DNA from: Geojedonia sp051814705
Lineage (GTDB): Bacteria; Bacteroidota; Bacteroidia; Flavobacteriales; Flavobacteriaceae
Direction of reading: 5' to 3'
DNA: 64,000 bases
Assembly: GCA_051814705.1 (NCBI GenBank)
Contig: JBPWQW010000004.1
Span: 434,001-498,000 of the forward strand
Of this stretch, positions 16,682 through 25,698 are shown in pieces (position 1 is the stretch's first letter; each line of letters begins with the position of its first letter). The notes under the pieces are model-generated. The model did not search any database. It was not told the origin of the DNA and was given only the letters and a program-made list of their open reading frames with translations. Made by a program: the position numbers and the translations under genes.

Positions 16682-19075
16682 CTAATTTCTTAAGGGTTTA
16701 CCAGTTTTTAACATCTGTTGAATGCGTTCCAATGTTTTGCGTTCGGTACATAAACTTAAAAATGCCTCTCTTTCTAAATCCAGTAAGTACTGCTCGTTCA
16801 CCAATGTAGGTTCTGATAAATCACCACCAGACATGACATAAGCCAATTTGTTGGCGATCTTTTGATCATGTTCACTGATATAATTGCTGTCTTCCATAGA
16901 GTCAGTTCCGACCAAGAATAAGCCTAAGGATTGTTTTCCAAGCACTTTGATGTCTTTGCGTTTAACGGGTTGAGTGTAGCCTTGTTCTGCCAAGAGTTTG
17001 GCATAAGCTTTTGCAGTAGCTAGCTGTCGGTCTTTATTAACAATGATGACGTCTTTTCCTTTTTGAAGCACTCCCAAATCGAAAGCTTCATAAGCCGATG
17101 TTGAAACCTTTGCCATGGCAATCGTTAAAAAATGTTGGCGTAAAATATTTAATTCCACATCACCTTCTCTAAACAAATCGGAAGCTCTTAAAGCCATTTC
17201 TTTTGAACCACCACCGCCTGGAATCACACCAACGCCAAACTCGACCAAACCAATATAGGTTTCGGCAGCAGCCACAACTTTATCGGCATGCATAGACAGT
17301 TCGCAGCCACCACCAAGCGTCATGCCATGTGGTGCCGCAATGGTTGGTATTGACGAATATCGCATACGCATCATTGTATCTTGAAAATATTTGATGGCCA
17401 TATTTAATTCGTCATATTCCTGTTCTACAGCCATCATGAAAATCATGCCTATATTAGCTCCAACTGAAAAATTAGCGCCTTGATTTCCAATAACCAATCC
17501 TTGAAAATCTTTTTCGGCTAAATCCACTGCTTTGTTCAGTCCAGCTAAAACATCTGCTCCAATGGTATTCATTTTAGATTGAAATTCGCAGTTGAGAATA
17601 CCATCGCCTAAATCTTCAATAACAACATCTGCGTTTTTCCAAACTTCATTTGACTTCCTGATGTTGTTAAGAATGATAAACGCATCCTGACCTGGAATCT
17701 TTTCTTGTGCTTTTTTTGAAATGTTGTAGCAATAGGTCGCTCCATCTTTTATAGTATAAAAAGAGCTATTACCCGAAGAGAGCATGTCTTTCACCCAAGC
17801 GGCAGGCTCTTTGCCTTCAGCTTTCATTAATTCTATTCCTTTTTCGACTCCTATGGCGTCCCAAATTTGAAATGGACCATGTTCCCAGCCGAAACCAGCT
17901 TTCATAGCATCATCAATTTTGTATAAATCATTAGTTATTTCAGGAATCCTATTGGAGACATACGTGAACATGGCTGTAAAGTTTTTCCTGTAGAATTCAC
18001 CAGCTTTATCTTTGCCTAAAACCAATACTCTAAAACGATCGATGACATTCTCGATAGGTTTGGTCAATTCCAAAGTGGCAAAATTTGCGCGTTTATTATC
18101 GCGATAGGTTAAGGTGTCCAAGTCTAAAGTCTTGATGATTTTGCCTTCTTTTTTATAGAAACCTTGGCCTGTTTTGCTTCCCAACCACTTGTTTTCCATC
18201 ATTGTATTGATGAAATCTGGCAATTTAAAAAGATCATGAGCTTCATCATTTGGGCAATTTTCATAAATGCCATTTGCTACATGAACTAGGGTATCCAATC
18301 CAACAACATCAACGGTTCTAAAGGTTGCCGATTTAGGTCTGCCTATTACAGGTCCAGTTAATTTATCAACTTCTTCAACGGTTAATCCCAATTCTTTAAC
18401 CTGATGAAATAAACTTTGAATCCCAAAGATTCCAATTCTATTTCCAATAAACGCGGGTGTATCTTTAGCAATTACTGAGGTTTTACCAAGGAATTGCTCA
18501 CCATAAGCATTTAAGAACTCCAATACTTCAGTAGAAGTTTTAGGGCCTGGAATAATTTCAAATAGTTTTAAATACCGCGCCGGATTGAAAAAGTGAGTAC
18601 CACAGAAATGTTTCTGAAAATCCTCACTACGGCCTTCGCTCATAAAATGAATCGGAATTCCAGACGTATTTGAGGTGATTAAAGTTTCTGGAGTTCGATA
18701 TTTTTCTAGATTTTCAAAGACCTTTTGTTTGATATCGAGACGCTCGACAACCACTTCCATAATCCAATCGACATCTGCCACTTTAGCAATATCGTCTTCA
18801 AGATTACCAGTCGTAATTCTACTTGCAAAACTTTGATGGTAAATAGGAGAGGGTTTTGATTTTAGGGCGGTTGTAAGGGAGTCATTAACCAATCGGTTTC
18901 TTACGGCCTTACTATCCAGTGTTAGACCTTTTGCTTTTTCAGCAGTGTTAAGCTCTCTTGGGACAATATCCAATAAAAGCACATCTACGCCAATATTGGC
19001 AAAATGACATGCGATTCCACTTCCCATAATACCAGAGCCAATGATAGCTACTTTTTTTATTCTACGATTGCTCAT
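16682..19075 (-). CDS. fadN: 3-hydroxyacyl-CoA dehydrogenase/enoyl-CoA hydratase fusion (FadN-like)
   Basis: About 797 residues from ATG 19075; an upstream in-frame ATG at 19090 would add five residues and overlap the MarR gene. The N-terminal Rossmann domain (IIGSGIMGSGIACHFAN) and 3HCDH C-domains come first. The enoyl-CoA hydratase/isomerase domain is C-terminal (NFSVGANIGM, HGMTLGGGCELSMHAD, GVGVIPGGGG). This order is the reverse of E. coli FadB and the same as Bacillus FadN. It performs hydration and NAD-dependent oxidation in beta-oxidation. It begins one nucleotide after the MarR stop codon, so translation is coupled. Confidence 0.94.
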   Translation of the reverse strand: MSNRRIKKVAIIGSGIMGSGIACHFANIGVDVLLLDIVPRELNTAEKAKGLTLDSKAVRNRLVNDSLTTALKSKPSPIYHQSFASRITTGNLEDDIAKVADVDWIMEVVVERLDIKQKVFENLEKYRTPETLITSNTSGIPIHFMSEGRSEDFQKHFCGTHFFNPARYLKLFEIIPGPKTSTEVLEFLNAYGEQFLGKTSVIAKDTPAFIGNRIGIFGIQSLFHQVKELGLTVEEVDKLTGPVIGRPKSATFRTVDVVGLDTLVHVANGIYENCPNDEAHDLFKLPDFINTMMENKWLGSKTGQGFYKKEGKIIKTLDLDTLTYRDNKRANFATLELTKPIENVIDRFRVLVLGKDKAGEFYRKNFTAMFTYVSNRIPEITNDLYKIDDAMKAGFGWEHGPFQIWDAIGVEKGIELMKAEGKEPAAWVKDMLSSGNSSFYTIKDGATYCYNISKKAQEKIPGQDAFIILNNIRKSNEVWKNADVVIEDLGDGILNCEFQSKMNTIGADVLAGLNKAVDLAEKDFQGLVIGNQGANFSVGANIGMIFMMAVEQEYDELNMAIKYFQDTMMRMRYSSIPTIAAPHGMTLGGGCELSMHADKVVAAAETYIGLVEFGVGVIPGGGGSKEMALRASDLFREGDVELNILRQHFLTIAMAKVSTSAYEAFDLGVLQKGKDVIIVNKDRQLATAKAYAKLLAEQGYTQPVKRKDIKVLGKQSLGLFLVGTDSMEDSNYISEHDQKIANKLAYVMSGGDLSEPTLVNEQYLLDLEREAFLSLCTERKTLERIQQMLKTGKPLRN

Positions 19076-19076
19076 T

Positions 19077-19532
19077 TTATTTAAAGCCATTTTCTTGTTG
19101 ATTGTATATTTTTTTGTTGGAAATCATGTTATTTATAAGTTCAGCTACTTCATAGAAATGCTGTAATTTTTCAGGAGTTATATTTTTATGAATAGCTTCA
19201 TTGAAAGTTAATACCTTTTCTTTAGAAAGGGCTCTTTTTTCACGGCCAAATTCGGTTAGATGAATAATGACACCCCGGCCATCATCTGGATTAGGCTTTC
19301 GGTCTATCAAGCCTCTTTGCTCCATAGATTTTAAAGTTCTTGAAAGGCTTGTAGCTTCCATTCCCATTTTTGGTCCAAGAGATGTTGAAGGAGTTCCAAA
19401 TTCTGGGTCAATACTTAATAATGCAAAGCCAGTTGACATAGTAGATTCAAATTGCGCTGCTTCCTCATTGTACATTTTAGTAACAGCTAACCAAGTGGTT
19501 CTTAAGACGTAGTCGATGGTTTTATCTTTCAT
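19077..19532 (-). CDS. MarR-family transcriptional regulator of the beta-oxidation operon
   Basis: 151 residues from ATG 19532; an upstream in-frame TTG at 19541 is a less likely start. The winged helix covers about residues 50-110: MGMEATSLSRTLKSMEQRGLIDRKPNPDDGRGVIIHLTEFG, containing the MarR wing DGRGVIIHLT. As first gene of the fad operon it is a likely acyl-CoA- or fatty-acid-responsive repressor of itself and the downstream enzymes. A short inverted repeat just upstream (19558-19569) is a candidate operator. The ligand is inferred from context only. Confidence 0.9.
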   Translation of the reverse strand: MKDKTIDYVLRTTWLAVTKMYNEEAAQFESTMSTGFALLSIDPEFGTPSTSLGPKMGMEATSLSRTLKSMEQRGLIDRKPNPDDGRGVIIHLTEFGREKRALSKEKVLTFNEAIHKNITPEKLQHFYEVAELINNMISNKKIYNQQENGFK

Positions 19533-19557
19533 AATATTCAAAGATATATAAAAATAC

Positions 19558-19569
19558 TATGCACGCATA
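19558..19569. promoter_or_regulatory. Candidate MarR operator
   Basis: TATGCACGCATA: perfectly inverted TATGC/GCATA arms with a 2-nt centre, 26 nt upstream of the MarR start codon. The size, symmetry and position suit a MarR-type dimer site. No other copy was noticed near fadD. Confidence 0.5.
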
Positions 19570-19605
19570 ACATTTTAAGAATAATTTAATATTAAAACAA
19601 AAAAA

Positions 19606-19624
19606 AACGCCTCAAGGAGACGTT
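19606..19624 (-). terminator. Terminator of the small membrane-protein gene
   Basis: AACGCCTC (19606-19613) pairs with GAGACGTT (19617-19624), with one C-A mismatch and a 3-nt loop. On the minus strand it is followed by a run of nine T. It lies 22 nt past the stop of the 130-residue membrane protein. Confidence 0.8.
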
Positions 19625-19646
19625 TTTAAATTTTATAATAAATGGT

Positions 19647-20039
19647 TCAACCTAATTTGCCATTTACAACTCCAATTACTGCACCAATTATGGCCGCCAT
19701 AACTATGGAAATGGCAACATCCAAAGCAAAAGCTTGCATTGTTGTATCAGGTATCATTGCCATATTAAAGAAGTTGAAAAATAAGCCCATAAATAAACCT
19801 ATAACAGCACCAGCTTTTGCACCCGTTGCTGCTGTTGTAATTTGAGCCCATTTGGTGTAGATATAGGCTAAAAATAGCCCAAAAGTCATACAGCCCAAAA
19901 ATATCATGATCATGGCATTAGAGCTTTCTTCCGGTTGCGGAAAGGAGTCCTTAAATATAATACCATAAAAAAGCCAACCCAATAAGAAGTCAGCAACACC
20001 CCCGGCTAAACCGGCAACTAAAAAGTTTTTTGTTTTCAT
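19647..20039 (-). CDS. Small conserved four-helix membrane protein
   Basis: 130 residues with four predicted membrane segments: FLVAGLAGGVADFLLGWLFYG, a second near residues 42-60, then AVIGLFMGLFFNFFNMAM and AISIVMAAIIGAVIGVVNG. Gly/Ala-rich helices and absence of charged intramembrane residues give no functional clue. It stands alone, bounded by its own terminator downstream and a perfect palindrome upstream (20059-20070). I do not recognise a named family beyond 'conserved flavobacterial membrane protein'. Confidence 0.75.
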   Translation of the reverse strand: MKTKNFLVAGLAGGVADFLLGWLFYGIIFKDSFPQPEESSNAMIMIFLGCMTFGLFLAYIYTKWAQITTAATGAKAGAVIGLFMGLFFNFFNMAMIPDTTMQAFALDVAISIVMAAIIGAVIGVVNGKLG

Positions 20040-20058
20040 TTGATATAAAAATTAGTAG

Positions 20059-20070
20059 TTAGTGCACTAA
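20059..20070. promoter_or_regulatory. Perfect 12-nt palindrome, possible operator
   Basis: TTAGTGCACTAA lies 20 nt upstream of the membrane-protein start, where a repressor site would be expected. The matching regulator is unknown. Confidence 0.35.
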
Positions 20071-20187
20071 AAATATTAAAAAAATGTGAATGTTGTAATA
20101 TTTTATTGATATAAATGAAAATATAAACCTTTTTCGTCATTTTTGTTGAATACTTTACAAAAAAGATTAACCCTGTTAATTTCTATG

Positions 20188-21957
20188 TTAATGGTAGATT
20201 TTGTTATAGAGGGCTATATATTTTTCTTTGATCGCTTTACGTTTCATTTTCATAGTAGGGGTAAGATGGCCAGCCTCAACAGACCAAACTTCTGGAGTGA
20301 GTTGAAATGTTTTGACTTGTTCCCAATGCCCGAATTTTTTATTGGCTTCATCAACCTCTAATTGAATTCTATCTTTTACTATTTGAGAAGTGGCTATGGA
20401 ATTTAAATCTGTTTTAACGTCTTTTTGTTTTCTAGTTATCCAATCCTTAATAAAGGTAAAATTAGGTTGTATTAGAGCTGCTGGCATTTTTTCGCCTTCA
20501 CCAATAACCATAACTTGTTCAATAAAACGAGATTGTTTTAATTCGTTTTCTATAAGGGCTGGAGCAATATATTTACCTCCTGAAGTTTTGAACATTTCTT
20601 TTTTGCGATCGGTAATTTTAAGAAAGCCTTCATGATCGATTTCGCCAATATCTCCAGTATGAAAGTAGTCACCTGTCATGACTTCGGCCGTTTTTTTAGC
20701 ATCCTTGTAATAGCCTTGCATAACGTTTGGCCCTTTTACCAAGATTTCTCCATCTTCAGCAAATTTTACTTCAACATGGTCAATAAGCCTTCCCACTGTT
20801 CCAATTTTAAAACCTCCGTCGCGCTGGTCATTTACCGATACAACAGGTGATGTTTCTGTGAGCCCATAGCCTTCCATGATGGGCATTTGAGCAGCCGCAA
20901 AAATTCGAGTTAGGCGAGGTTGTAAGGCGGCACTTCCAGACACCATAAGGTCTAAATTTCCACCTAAACCTGCTTTCCATTTGCTAAAAATGAGTTTTCG
21001 TGCCACCTTCAATTGTAGTTCGTACCACCAACCATTGGCACCATAGGGTTCATATCGTAACCCTAATTCAACTGCCCAAAAAAACAGTTTCTTTTTAATA
21101 GCCGAAAGGTCTTCAGCTTTAGCTATAATTTTGTCATAAACTTTTTCATAAAGTCTAGGGACAGCAGTCATGACATTAGGTTTTACCTCTTTTAGATTGT
21201 CGCCCATTTTTTCAATGGATTCTGCAAAATAAATTTCGACACCACAAAATTGATAGAGATAGAGAATTACACGCTCAAATACATGGCAAACAGGCAGAAA
21301 GCTCAAAGCTCTGGATTTACCATAATCAAATGGTACTCGTTTTTCACTATCAATGACGTTGGACACGATATTATGATGGGAAAGCATGACGCCTTTAGGT
21401 GTTCCTGTTGTACCCGAGGTATAGATTAAGGTTGCTAAATCGTTGGGTTTTACATTTTTTTTTATGTCTTCTACGACAGCTTGATTGGATTCGTCTTTAC
21501 CAAGTTTTAAAATATCTGACCAGTGATTTTCGCCTTCAATTTTATTAAAAGTAAATACTTTTTTAAGTTTTGTACTCGCTTTTATGGCATTCACTTTTTC
21601 TAAAACTTCTATATCTGAAACAAAGCAAATGGTCGCCTCACAGTGGTTAAGAATATAGTTATAGTCCTCTTTAGAAATGGTGGGATAAATGGGTACATTT
21701 TGAGCCCCTAGTTGCAGAACACCAATATCAATAATATTCCATTCGGTTCTATTGGTTGATGAAATGATCGCAATTTTGTCGTTTGGTTGTACACCTAATT
21801 GTAAAAGCCCACGACTTATAGCATTTGCTTGGTCAATATAGACCTGTGTCGATATGGATTGCCATTCTCCATCGTATTTAGTAGTGAATGCTTTATTTAA
21901 ATTGTAATTTTCTAATTGGTAATAAGGAAAATCAAATACCCTCGTAATATCTGCCAT
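20188..21957 (-). CDS. fadD: Long-chain acyl-CoA synthetase (AMP-forming)
   Basis: 589 residues of the ANL adenylating superfamily. The phosphate-binding loop TLIYTSGTTGTPKGVMLSH, the GLTETSPVVSVN block, the hinge-region aspartate in YFHTGDIGEID and the C-terminal KEMFKTSGGKYIAP segment with its conserved Lys are all present. It activates fatty acids to acyl-CoA with ATP, feeding the beta-oxidation genes immediately downstream on the same strand. The size and the internal helical insertion (EKVYDKIIAKAEDLSAIKKK region) match the long-chain FAA/FadD-15-type ligases of Bacteroidota. Confidence 0.93.
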   Translation of the reverse strand: MADITRVFDFPYYQLENYNLNKAFTTKYDGEWQSISTQVYIDQANAISRGLLQLGVQPNDKIAIISSTNRTEWNIIDIGVLQLGAQNVPIYPTISKEDYNYILNHCEATICFVSDIEVLEKVNAIKASTKLKKVFTFNKIEGENHWSDILKLGKDESNQAVVEDIKKNVKPNDLATLIYTSGTTGTPKGVMLSHHNIVSNVIDSEKRVPFDYGKSRALSFLPVCHVFERVILYLYQFCGVEIYFAESIEKMGDNLKEVKPNVMTAVPRLYEKVYDKIIAKAEDLSAIKKKLFFWAVELGLRYEPYGANGWWYELQLKVARKLIFSKWKAGLGGNLDLMVSGSAALQPRLTRIFAAAQMPIMEGYGLTETSPVVSVNDQRDGGFKIGTVGRLIDHVEVKFAEDGEILVKGPNVMQGYYKDAKKTAEVMTGDYFHTGDIGEIDHEGFLKITDRKKEMFKTSGGKYIAPALIENELKQSRFIEQVMVIGEGEKMPAALIQPNFTFIKDWITRKQKDVKTDLNSIATSQIVKDRIQLEVDEANKKFGHWEQVKTFQLTPEVWSVEAGHLTPTMKMKRKAIKEKYIALYNKIYH

Positions 21958-22032
21958 TAGTCATTTTATTAGTAGTCTTGCAAATTATGAAATAAAATAG
22001 GATTTTCAAATAGGGATAAAAAAGCTGAATTC

Positions 22033-22166
22033 TTAACCGTCTTGAATCCATTTTCTGGCATTCAAGGCGATACTTCATCTTTTCTACCTTTTGGATAATG
22101 GGCCCAATTCCGTTGAAACATGGAACGCTCAATAGCTTGTTAAGCTACTAAAGGGCGGCCAGTTTT
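22033..22166 (-). pseudogene. Decayed duplicate of the purL 3' end
   Basis: Read on the minus strand this stretch translates in pieces to the PurL C-terminus: KTGR-LV, IERS, NWA, YP, DEVSP and, after a 16-nt deletion that shifts the frame, NARKW followed by a stop codon at the native position (22033-22035). The intact gene has KTGRHLV, IERSTFQWNWA, DEVSP and NARKW in the same order. Disablements are an in-frame TAA where purL encodes the MP before the catalytic His, and the 16-nt deletion. Many differences fall in third codon positions, so the copy diverged as coding sequence before decaying. The rest of the 21958-22254 gap holds nothing recognisable. Confidence 0.85.
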
Positions 22167-22254
22167 TTCGTTACGAAAATTCCTTTGGAGAATTTATTTT
22201 CTGCTTTTTGAAGGTTCATATTGAATTTATATCAAAGTCAAAAGTGTTTAGGAA

Positions 22255-23742
22255 TCATTTTTTGTTTTCCATTTCAGCTACCATAGCTTTATTGTTCCAT
22301 TCTTTTGCAAGTTTCTTATCCTTTTTTACTCCAAATCCATACGTATAATACGTAGCAATATGGCTCATGGCAGTGCTGTTGTTTTTTTCCGCAGCCATTA
22401 GAAACCAACGCATTGATTCAGTAAAATCTTTAGGATAAGGGGTTTCTAAACTGGCTGGAGCATTGAAATTAGTAATTCCTCCTAAAACCTCCCCAATAAG
22501 AGCACTCTTGGAACTTTTTTGTTCTGAGGTAACAGAATGCATACTAGTTGTTGATTCATTATTCATGTCGGTAGAGATAAAACCAGAGGAGAACAAGACT
22601 CCTATTTGAACCATTGCGTCACTATTTCCATTATCAACGGCTTTTAAATACCATTTATAGGCTTCTTTATAATCTTTTTCAGCATTGTAAATTTCAGCTA
22701 TGTACGGTATGCTCTTGCGTTCACCTAATCGTTCCGCTTTTAACAACCACTTTAGCCCTTCTTTTGTGTTTTTAGCTAAACCACCCCAACCTTTGTAATA
22801 ATTTAAGCCAAGTGCAAACATTGAGTTAGAGTTGCCAAGATCTGAAGCTTTTTGATACCATTGTGTAGCCATTTCTTCATTTCTATCGACTCCTTTTCCA
22901 AAATCATACATCATTCCTAATTTGTTCATGGCACGTGCATTTTTTTTTGCCACTGCTTTTTGAAACCATTTGAAAGCTTCATTATAATCAACAGAAACAC
23001 CAGACCCAAAATAATAAATATGACCTACAAGGTATAAAGCCTCAGGATACCCTAGGTTTGCAGCTTGTTGAGATAATTTTAAAGCCATATTATAATCTTG
23101 AACAACGTATTCTCCATCATAATAGTCTTTTGCTAAATTAGTTATACCCATAACGTTCCCTTTATCGGCTGCTTTTTGAAACCAATCCAGTCCTTTTTGG
23201 GTATCTTTTTCTACTCCTAAACCACTAGAATACATTGCACCCAATAAATTCATGGCATGGCTGTCTCCGTTTTGAATTAATTTAAGACAGAGTTCGTAGG
23301 CTTTAGATAAGTTTTGTGGCGTATCTGTCGTTCCGTAATACAATGAACGGGCTTTATGGAAGTCTGGATTATAGGAATAGATCTTTATATAATCTGAAAT
23401 TTGATAGACTTCCCTGTACTTGTCTTCGACGGCATTAAGGTTTGCATATTCTTTAAGATAGAATTTGCAATTTTTATAGAGCTCCAGTAAAAGTTGCGGA
23501 TCATCGTGCGGATTTTCTTCTAATAAATTATTTTGAGCCATAATGCGCAAATACAGTATTGGAGGATTAACCTTACCGAACAATTTTTCGGCCTCATCTA
23601 ACTTGACCAGCGTGTTTTTGAAGTCTTCATTTACAAAGGCTTGTTCGGCTTCTTCATATTTGAATTTGGCTATAGTTGTATTTTGAGCAATTACTGAATT
23701 GATATTAACGATAATCAAAAAAAATAATATTACTTTTTTCAT
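22255..23742 (-). CDS. Secreted Sel1-repeat protein with shared N-terminal domain
   Basis: 495 residues from ATG 23742; an in-frame ATG at 23754 adds four. A signal peptide (MKKVILFFLIIVNINSVIAQ) is followed by a helical domain (about residues 20-125) that starts NTTIAKFKYEEAEQAFVNED and is shared with the two upstream genes. About eight Sel1-like TPR repeats fill the rest (for example ALYLVGHIYYFGSGVSVDYN). Sel1 proteins act as scaffolds for protein contacts. It is the last gene of a five-gene unit of exported proteins. Its function is unknown. Confidence 0.85.
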   Translation of the reverse strand: MKKVILFFLIIVNINSVIAQNTTIAKFKYEEAEQAFVNEDFKNTLVKLDEAEKLFGKVNPPILYLRIMAQNNLLEENPHDDPQLLLELYKNCKFYLKEYANLNAVEDKYREVYQISDYIKIYSYNPDFHKARSLYYGTTDTPQNLSKAYELCLKLIQNGDSHAMNLLGAMYSSGLGVEKDTQKGLDWFQKAADKGNVMGITNLAKDYYDGEYVVQDYNMALKLSQQAANLGYPEALYLVGHIYYFGSGVSVDYNEAFKWFQKAVAKKNARAMNKLGMMYDFGKGVDRNEEMATQWYQKASDLGNSNSMFALGLNYYKGWGGLAKNTKEGLKWLLKAERLGERKSIPYIAEIYNAEKDYKEAYKWYLKAVDNGNSDAMVQIGVLFSSGFISTDMNNESTTSMHSVTSEQKSSKSALIGEVLGGITNFNAPASLETPYPKDFTESMRWFLMAAEKNNSTAMSHIATYYTYGFGVKKDKKLAKEWNNKAMVAEMENKK

Positions 23743-23772
23743 ATTTATAAACATTATTGTGAATCTTGATTT

Positions 23773-24726
23773 TTATTTTGTTAAACTTTCATCTTTTGAA
23801 TGAATAGAAACACTAGAAAGATTTTCTCCCATATGTTTTGATTGCGAAAAACTTAAAATAATTGTCTTGTCATTTTTAGACCAAGTATAGCTTATCACTT
23901 TTGTATAGAATGAGTCCCCTGAAACATTAGTAGTACTTTCCGAGGTAGCTTGTACAGGATTAAATTGAAATTCATTATTCAATCTATCTAAAATTTTATT
24001 TACTGTAGTTGTACCTGCTTTGTAGTTATCATCATCTACTTTAATACTATAGAAATTTATATAATAGCCATATATAATATTATTCTTAACAAATAAACCT
24101 GTGGGTTGATAATCATTAGGATTGTCTTTAGCAGCAATTGTAAATCCACTTGTATCTTTGAATTTATAATTCTTCTTAAAAGCAGGATATAGTTTATATG
24201 TTTCCTCTAATGTAAGCCCTATTTTAAAATCTGTATAAAAAACAAAATTTTTAAAATTTTCATCTGCTTTTTGTTTACTTAAAATTTCATTTGCCTTCTT
24301 GCTTTCATCTTCAGCTAATTTTTCTTTTCTTTTATTATTAAAGTCTTGAATTGTATTTGGCAGTGTTTTTAGATATTCTGCTATAATATATATATCACGA
24401 TACTTATCTTCATTTCCTGATAAACTCTCATAATCTTTTAAATAATTAGTGCTTAATTTTTTTGCGCTTTCTATAATTTTGAAATCGTCATATGGTTTTT
24501 CTTCAATAAGTTTAAATTGGGCCGAAATTTTAAGGTGCAAAAGTTTAGGATTTGTAGATCCTAACAGAGTTTCAGCTTCATCAAGTTTGCTTATCGCTTG
24601 TTTGTAATCATTATTTACAAAGGCCTGTTCGGCTTCTTCATATTTGAATTTGGCAATCGTGCTGTTCTGTGCAATTGCTATTTGGGCAGTTACAACCAAT
24701 AAAAATAGTAGGGATAGTTTTTTCAT
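23773..24726 (-). CDS. Exported protein of unknown function, paralogue 1
   Basis: 317 residues. Signal peptide MKKLSLLFLLVVTAQIAIAQ, then the shared helical domain NSTIAKFKYEEAEQAFVNND (about residues 20-130, TPR-like), a charged coiled segment (NKRKEKLAEDESKKANEIL) and a C-terminal domain of about 150 residues with FKIGLTLEETYKLYPAFKK. The whole chain aligns with the next gene upstream, which has exactly the same length. It starts 2 nt after that gene's stop, so the two are co-translated. No family was recognised; a periplasmic or surface location is inferred from the signal peptide. Confidence 0.8.
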   Translation of the reverse strand: MKKLSLLFLLVVTAQIAIAQNSTIAKFKYEEAEQAFVNNDYKQAISKLDEAETLLGSTNPKLLHLKISAQFKLIEEKPYDDFKIIESAKKLSTNYLKDYESLSGNEDKYRDIYIIAEYLKTLPNTIQDFNNKRKEKLAEDESKKANEILSKQKADENFKNFVFYTDFKIGLTLEETYKLYPAFKKNYKFKDTSGFTIAAKDNPNDYQPTGLFVKNNIIYGYYINFYSIKVDDDNYKAGTTTVNKILDRLNNEFQFNPVQATSESTTNVSGDSFYTKVISYTWSKNDKTIILSFSQSKHMGENLSSVSIHSKDESLTK

Positions 24727-24728
24727 GT

Positions 24729-25682
24729 TTATTTTATATTTTCATAAAAAACGGTTATTGTTAATTCATGCGCATATTGATAACCACCAGTTGATTGCTC
24801 ATAATATTGCACAAGGACTCTTTTATTGTTTTTATTCCAAACATATGATGTTTCTTTTGAGCTCCATACACCCTTAGCTTTTTCTCCATAACTTTTCTCA
24901 ATAGGGTTAAAACTATATATATTGGTTAAATTCCTTAAAACTTCAGCCTTTTTCAATTTACCTGTGGAATATGATGCATCATCATAACCTTTTGATATCA
25001 TGCCATAATACCCATAAGTTTTGTTATTTTTAATATAAAAATATCTTAAACCAGCTTCTGTAGGACCTAATGCTTTTCTTGGACTCATGACATCTCCATT
25101 GGTTTCGGTGCTATAACCAATAGAATATTTTTTAAAATTGGGATAGGTTTTCGATGTCTCTTCTATGGTGAGACCAACTTTGTAACCTGGGAAATAAACG
25201 TAACTCATAAAAGCTTCATCCAAGGCCTTTGTTTTTTGTAATTCGACCAGTCTTTTTTCTTCATCAATAATTTTCTGTTGCTTTTTTTGGATTTCAAATT
25301 CTAGGCTCGAATCGGGAAAGGCTTTTAATTTTTCACTAATCACATAAATTTCCCTGTATTTATCTTCATTATCTGATAATTGCACGTATGCTTTCAAGTA
25401 ATTAGCACTTAATCTTTTTGCACTTTCTAAAATTTTAAAATCGTCATATGGTTTTTCTTCAATAAGTTTAAATTGGGCTATAATTTTAAGGTACAATATT
25501 TTGGGATTTGTAGATCCTAACAGAGTTTCCGCTTCATCAAGTTTGCTTATCGCTTGTTTGTAATCATTATTTACAAAGGCCTGTTCGGCTTCTTCATATT
25601 TGAATTTGGCAATCGTGCTGTTTTGAGCCGCCGCAATGTTGGAAATCATGAATACTACTAGAAGTAGGATTGTTTTTTTCAT
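24729..25682 (-). CDS. Exported protein of unknown function, paralogue 2
   Basis: 317 residues from ATG 25682; the open frame extends to 25730, but the added 16 residues overlap the upstream gene and precede a clear signal peptide (MKKTILLLVVFMISNIAAAQ), so the shorter start is chosen. It has the same architecture as paralogue 1: the helical domain NSTIAKFKYEEAEQAFVNND, a coiled segment, and a C-terminal domain with YKVGLTIEETSKTYPNFKK. The DNA of the N-terminal domain is nearly identical to paralogue 1, while the C-terminal halves differ much more. That suggests gene conversion or selection for diversity. Confidence 0.8.
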   Translation of the reverse strand: MKKTILLLVVFMISNIAAAQNSTIAKFKYEEAEQAFVNNDYKQAISKLDEAETLLGSTNPKILYLKIIAQFKLIEEKPYDDFKILESAKRLSANYLKAYVQLSDNEDKYREIYVISEKLKAFPDSSLEFEIQKKQQKIIDEEKRLVELQKTKALDEAFMSYVYFPGYKVGLTIEETSKTYPNFKKYSIGYSTETNGDVMSPRKALGPTEAGLRYFYIKNNKTYGYYGMISKGYDDASYSTGKLKKAEVLRNLTNIYSFNPIEKSYGEKAKGVWSSKETSYVWNKNNKRVLVQYYEQSTGGYQYAHELTITVFYENIK

Positions 25683-25698
25683 AGTTTTTAAATTGAGA

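Noticed and set aside
21932..22132. A 66-codon minus-strand open frame in the gap between fadD and the Sel1 gene
   Set aside because: It overlaps the fadD start and crosses the decayed purL tail in a different frame from the PurL-like peptides, so it is an accident of a pseudogene.
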